NCBI RefSeq assembly: GCF_022654015.1
Contig: NZ_CP073063.1
Span: forward strand, 930,001 to 994,000
Length of the DNA: 64,000 nucleotides
Direction of reading: 5' to 3'
Source of the DNA: Brevundimonas diminuta
GTDB lineage: Bacteria > Pseudomonadota > Alphaproteobacteria > Caulobacterales > Caulobacteraceae
A model generated the notes under the pieces. It was not told where the DNA came from and ran no database searches. It saw only the letters and a program-made list of their open reading frames with translations. Below are positions 61,501 to 64,000 of the stretch, in pieces. Within the stretch, counting starts at the first letter, position 1; each line of letters begins with the position of its first letter. Both the position numbers and the translations under genes were made by a program.

Positions 61501-64000
61501 TTGTCCAGCACCGGGTCTGACCACGCCTTGTCTATCGGTATCAATCGCAGCCAGCTGGCCCAGATGTTCGCCCATGCGCCGGGGTTCATGGCGCTGGTCA
61601 CGGGGCCGGACCATCGGTTCGAGCTGACCAATCCGAACTACCAGAAGGTGATCGGGCACCGCGAGGTGATCGGGCGCACGGTGGGCGAGGTGCTGACCGA
61701 TGCGGTGGCGCAAGGGTATCTGGACCTGCTGGATCAGGTTTACCGCACCGGCGAGGCGCACCGGGCCGACAGCGCCCTATATGCCGTTCAGGCCGAGCCA
61801 GGCGGCGAGGTGGTGGAGCGCTACGTCGATTTCGTCTTCCAGCCGCTGAAGGAGGACGGTCGGGTCTGGGGCATTTTCATCCAGGGCATGGATGTGTCGG
61901 ATCGGCACCGGGCGGACCAGGCGCTGGCGCTAAGCGAAGCGCGATACGGCGCCCTGTTCGCGGCGATGGCGACAGGGTTCTGCGTCATCGAGATGAAGTT
62001 CGACGCGGCCGACCGGCCCGTCGATTACAGGATCGTCGAGGGCAACAAGGCCTTCGAGGAGATGACCGGCCTCGTTGACCCCTACGGCAAATGGGTCAGC
62101 GAGATCGCGCCAGGCCTGGAGCAGCACTGGTTCGATCTTTATGGCGGCGTGGCGCGCACGGGCGAGCCGGTCCGGTTCGAAAACCCGGCCGACATCTTCG
62201 GTCGCTGGTATGACGTGCAGGCGCTGCGGATCGGCCAGCCGGGCGCCTGGCAGGTCGCCATCCTGTTCAACAACATCACCGAGCGAAAGCAGAGCGAGAC
62301 GCGCCAGAACGCGCTGCTGGAGCTGAACGACGCGATCCGCGACCTGACCGACGCCGGCGATATCGCCCAGGCCTCGGCCGAGGTTCTGGCCCGCACGATG
62401 GGCGTCAGCCGGGCGGGTTACGGGACGGTGGATACGGTCGCGGAGACCATCACCATCGCGCGCGACTTCAACCAGCCGGGGGTGAGCAGCATCGCCGGCG
62501 TTTTGTCGTTCCGCGACTACGGGTCCTATATCGAGGACATCAAACGCGGCGAGACGGTGGCGATTGACGACGTCGCCCGCGATCCCCGCACAGCGGATAC
62601 GGCCGAGGCTCTGAAGGCCATCAGCGCCGGGTCCTTCGTCAACATGCCGCTGATGGAACAGGGGCGGGTCGTGGCGATGGTGTTCGTCAATCATGCGACG
62701 CCGCGTCATTACACCGACAGCGATCTGAGGCTGATGCGAGAGGTGGCGGAGCGGGTGCGCTCGGCGACCGAGCGCGCGCGCAGCGAGGCGGCCCTGCGCG
62801 AGAGCGAGGCCCAGTTCCGGGTCTTCGCCCAGGCCACGCCGATTCAGATCTGGGCCAGCTGGGCGGACGGGTCGCTGTATTGGTTCAACCCGCAGGTCTA
62901 TGCCTATTCCGGCCTTGCAGAGGGCGCGTTGGACGGCACGACCGGGTGGGGCAAGGTCGTTCACCCGGACGACCTGGACTGGGCGTCCGAGCGATGGGTC
63001 CAGGCCCTGACCAGCGGCCAAGTCTATGAGAACGAGTTCCGCATCCGCCGCCACGACGGCGTCTATCGCACCTTCATGGTGCGGGCCGAGCCCGTCCACG
63101 ACGAAGAGGGGCGGATCCTGCGCTGGGTTGGCTCCAACACTGACATCGAGGACCTGCGCCGCCAGTCGGCCGAACTGGCGCGATTCAACGAGACGCTGGA
63201 AGAACAGGTCGCCGAACGCACCAGCGCCCTGATGCAGGCCGAGGAGGCGCTGCGTCAGAGCCAGAAGATGGAGGCGGTCGGACAGCTGACCGGCGGTATC
63301 GCCCATGACTTCAACAATCTGCTGGCCGGGATCAGCGGCAGTCTGGAACTGATCACCAACCGGATCGCCCAGGGGCGCCACGCCGAGGTGGAGCGGTTCA
63401 CCGTGGCGGCGCAGGGGGCGGCGAAACGGGCAGCGGCCCTGACGCACCGGCTGCTGGCCTTCTCGCGGCGTCAGACGCTGGATCCCAAGCCGACCGATCC
63501 CAACCGCCTGATCCGCGGGATGGAGGACCTGGTGCGGCGTACGACAGGGCCAGGCATTGAGGTCGAGGTGGTCGCCGGCGCCGGTCTGTGGCCCGTGCTG
63601 ATCGATGCGCACCAGCTGGAAAACGCGGTGCTGAACCTGTGCATCAATGCGCGCGACGCCATGCCGAACGGGGGACGGCTGACCATCGAGACCGGCAACC
63701 GCTGGATCGACGCGCGCACGGCCAAGGCTCAGGATCTGGAGCCGGGCCAATATGTCTCCATCTGCGTCAGCGACACCGGCACGGGCATGGCGCCCGAGGT
63801 GGCGGCCCGCGCGTTCGAGCCCTTCTTCACCACCAAGCCGCTTGGCGAGGGGACGGGCCTGGGTCTGTCGATGATCTATGGCTTCGTGCGCCAGTCGGGC
63901 GGGCAGGTGCGGATCTATTCCGAGGCGGGCGAGGGGGCGATGATCTGCCTTTATCTGCCGCGTCACTTCGGCGAGGTGGACGACGCCGATCTGATCCCCG
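61501..64000 (+). CDS. Large multi-PAS/GAF histidine kinase (3' end outside window)
   Basis: Open to the end of the window; 833 residues visible. Start TTG 61501 is chosen for the GGGGGA six bases upstream; an ATG at 61564 is the alternative, and an in-frame stop lies at 61468. Domains: PAS (~20-135, FMALVTGPDHRFELTNPNYQ), PAS (~140-260), GAF (~270-420), PAS_3 (~435-560, FNPQVYAYSGLAEGALDG), HisKA with MEAVGQLTGGIAHDFNNLLAGISG (His phospho-acceptor) and HATPase_c (NLCINARDAMPNGG, DTGTGMAPEV, GTGLGLSMIYGFVRQSGG). This HAxDFNNLL subtype commonly ends in a receiver domain beyond the window. No membrane segment. Confidence 0.92.
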   Translation, partial: MSSTGSDHALSIGINRSQLAQMFAHAPGFMALVTGPDHRFELTNPNYQKVIGHREVIGRTVGEVLTDAVAQGYLDLLDQVYRTGEAHRADSALYAVQAEPGGEVVERYVDFVFQPLKEDGRVWGIFIQGMDVSDRHRADQALALSEARYGALFAAMATGFCVIEMKFDAADRPVDYRIVEGNKAFEEMTGLVDPYGKWVSEIAPGLEQHWFDLYGGVARTGEPVRFENPADIFGRWYDVQALRIGQPGAWQVAILFNNITERKQSETRQNALLELNDAIRDLTDAGDIAQASAEVLARTMGVSRAGYGTVDTVAETITIARDFNQPGVSSIAGVLSFRDYGSYIEDIKRGETVAIDDVARDPRTADTAEALKAISAGSFVNMPLMEQGRVVAMVFVNHATPRHYTDSDLRLMREVAERVRSATERARSEAALRESEAQFRVFAQATPIQIWASWADGSLYWFNPQVYAYSGLAEGALDGTTGWGKVVHPDDLDWASERWVQALTSGQVYENEFRIRRHDGVYRTFMVRAEPVHDEEGRILRWVGSNTDIEDLRRQSAELARFNETLEEQVAERTSALMQAEEALRQSQKMEAVGQLTGGIAHDFNNLLAGISGSLELITNRIAQGRHAEVERFTVAAQGAAKRAAALTHRLLAFSRRQTLDPKPTDPNRLIRGMEDLVRRTTGPGIEVEVVAGAGLWPVLIDAHQLENAVLNLCINARDAMPNGGRLTIETGNRWIDARTAKAQDLEPGQYVSICVSDTGTGMAPEVAARAFEPFFTTKPLGEGTGLGLSMIYGFVRQSGGQVRIYSEAGEGAMICLYLPRHFGEVDDADLIP

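Overview
The window is high-GC, gene-dense DNA from an alphaproteobacterium of the Caulobacterales. Brevundimonas is the best guess. This rests on a near-canonical CtrA, a DivJ-like kinase followed by SufE, a PleC-like kinase, a MucR/Ros regulator, two DUF2336 proteins, a DnaA-domain-IV/DUF6456 gene pair, fliI-fliJ, and abundant HWE/HisKA_2 kinases and TonB receptors. The genus call is inference from gene content. No rRNA, tRNA, CRISPR array, insertion sequence or prophage was recognised.

Layout. 0-2.2 kb: the end of a stress/envelope operon (RCK-type ion channel, DUF2491, DUF350, DUF1190) resembling E. coli yjfKLM. 2.3-5.2 kb: a degenerate hydrolase/flavin reductase fusion, a thiolase and a small lipoprotein. 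5.3-13.4 kb: PleC-like kinase, CBS protein, VWA protein carrying a TonB-receptor-like motif, Kef antiporter, DUF4168 protein. 13.6-20.1 kb: S1/P1 nuclease, TrmJ-type methyltransferase, YnfA, NhaA, TonB receptor. 20.3-25.8 kb: HisKA_2 kinase and an RND pump with its adaptor. 25.9-29.5 kb: lepA, then a less GC-rich MarR/SRPBCC pair with a perfect palindrome at the regulator start codon. 29.5-34.2 kb: small conserved genes, divJ-like kinase, sufE. 34.2-35.8 kb: a less GC-rich interval with one orphan secreted protein. 35.8-38.1 kb: DUF6456 gene, DnaA-like HTH gene, and ctrA with a promoter rich in GANTC and TTAA motifs. 38.1-42.8 kb: a decayed HicA-type toxin beside its antitoxin-like partner, a serine hydrolase, and an OmpR/EnvZ-type pair divergent from two tandem small secreted basic proteins. 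42.8-47.6 kb: GH10 xylanase whose signal-peptide region runs through a REP-like repeat, fliJ, fliI, and a soluble chemoreceptor with a CheR-tether-like C-terminus. 47.5-53.4 kb: amino-acid exporter/Lrp pair, HisKA_2 kinase, a hydrolase plus LytTR block bounded by 25-bp direct repeats, cysK. 53.5-61 kb: lipoprotein-OmpA-zinc-ribbon-DUF2336 run, mucR, a second DUF2336 operon, an orphan substrate-binding protein and a structured 700-bp non-coding gap. 61.5-64 kb: a large PAS/GAF histidine kinase cut by the window end.

The main theme is cell-cycle and signal-transduction control. CtrA, two candidate members of its phosphorelay (DivJ-like, PleC-like), a MucR regulator and flagellar export genes lie within about 52 kb, along with five further sensor kinases. 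Assignments were made by reading motifs, without database searches.
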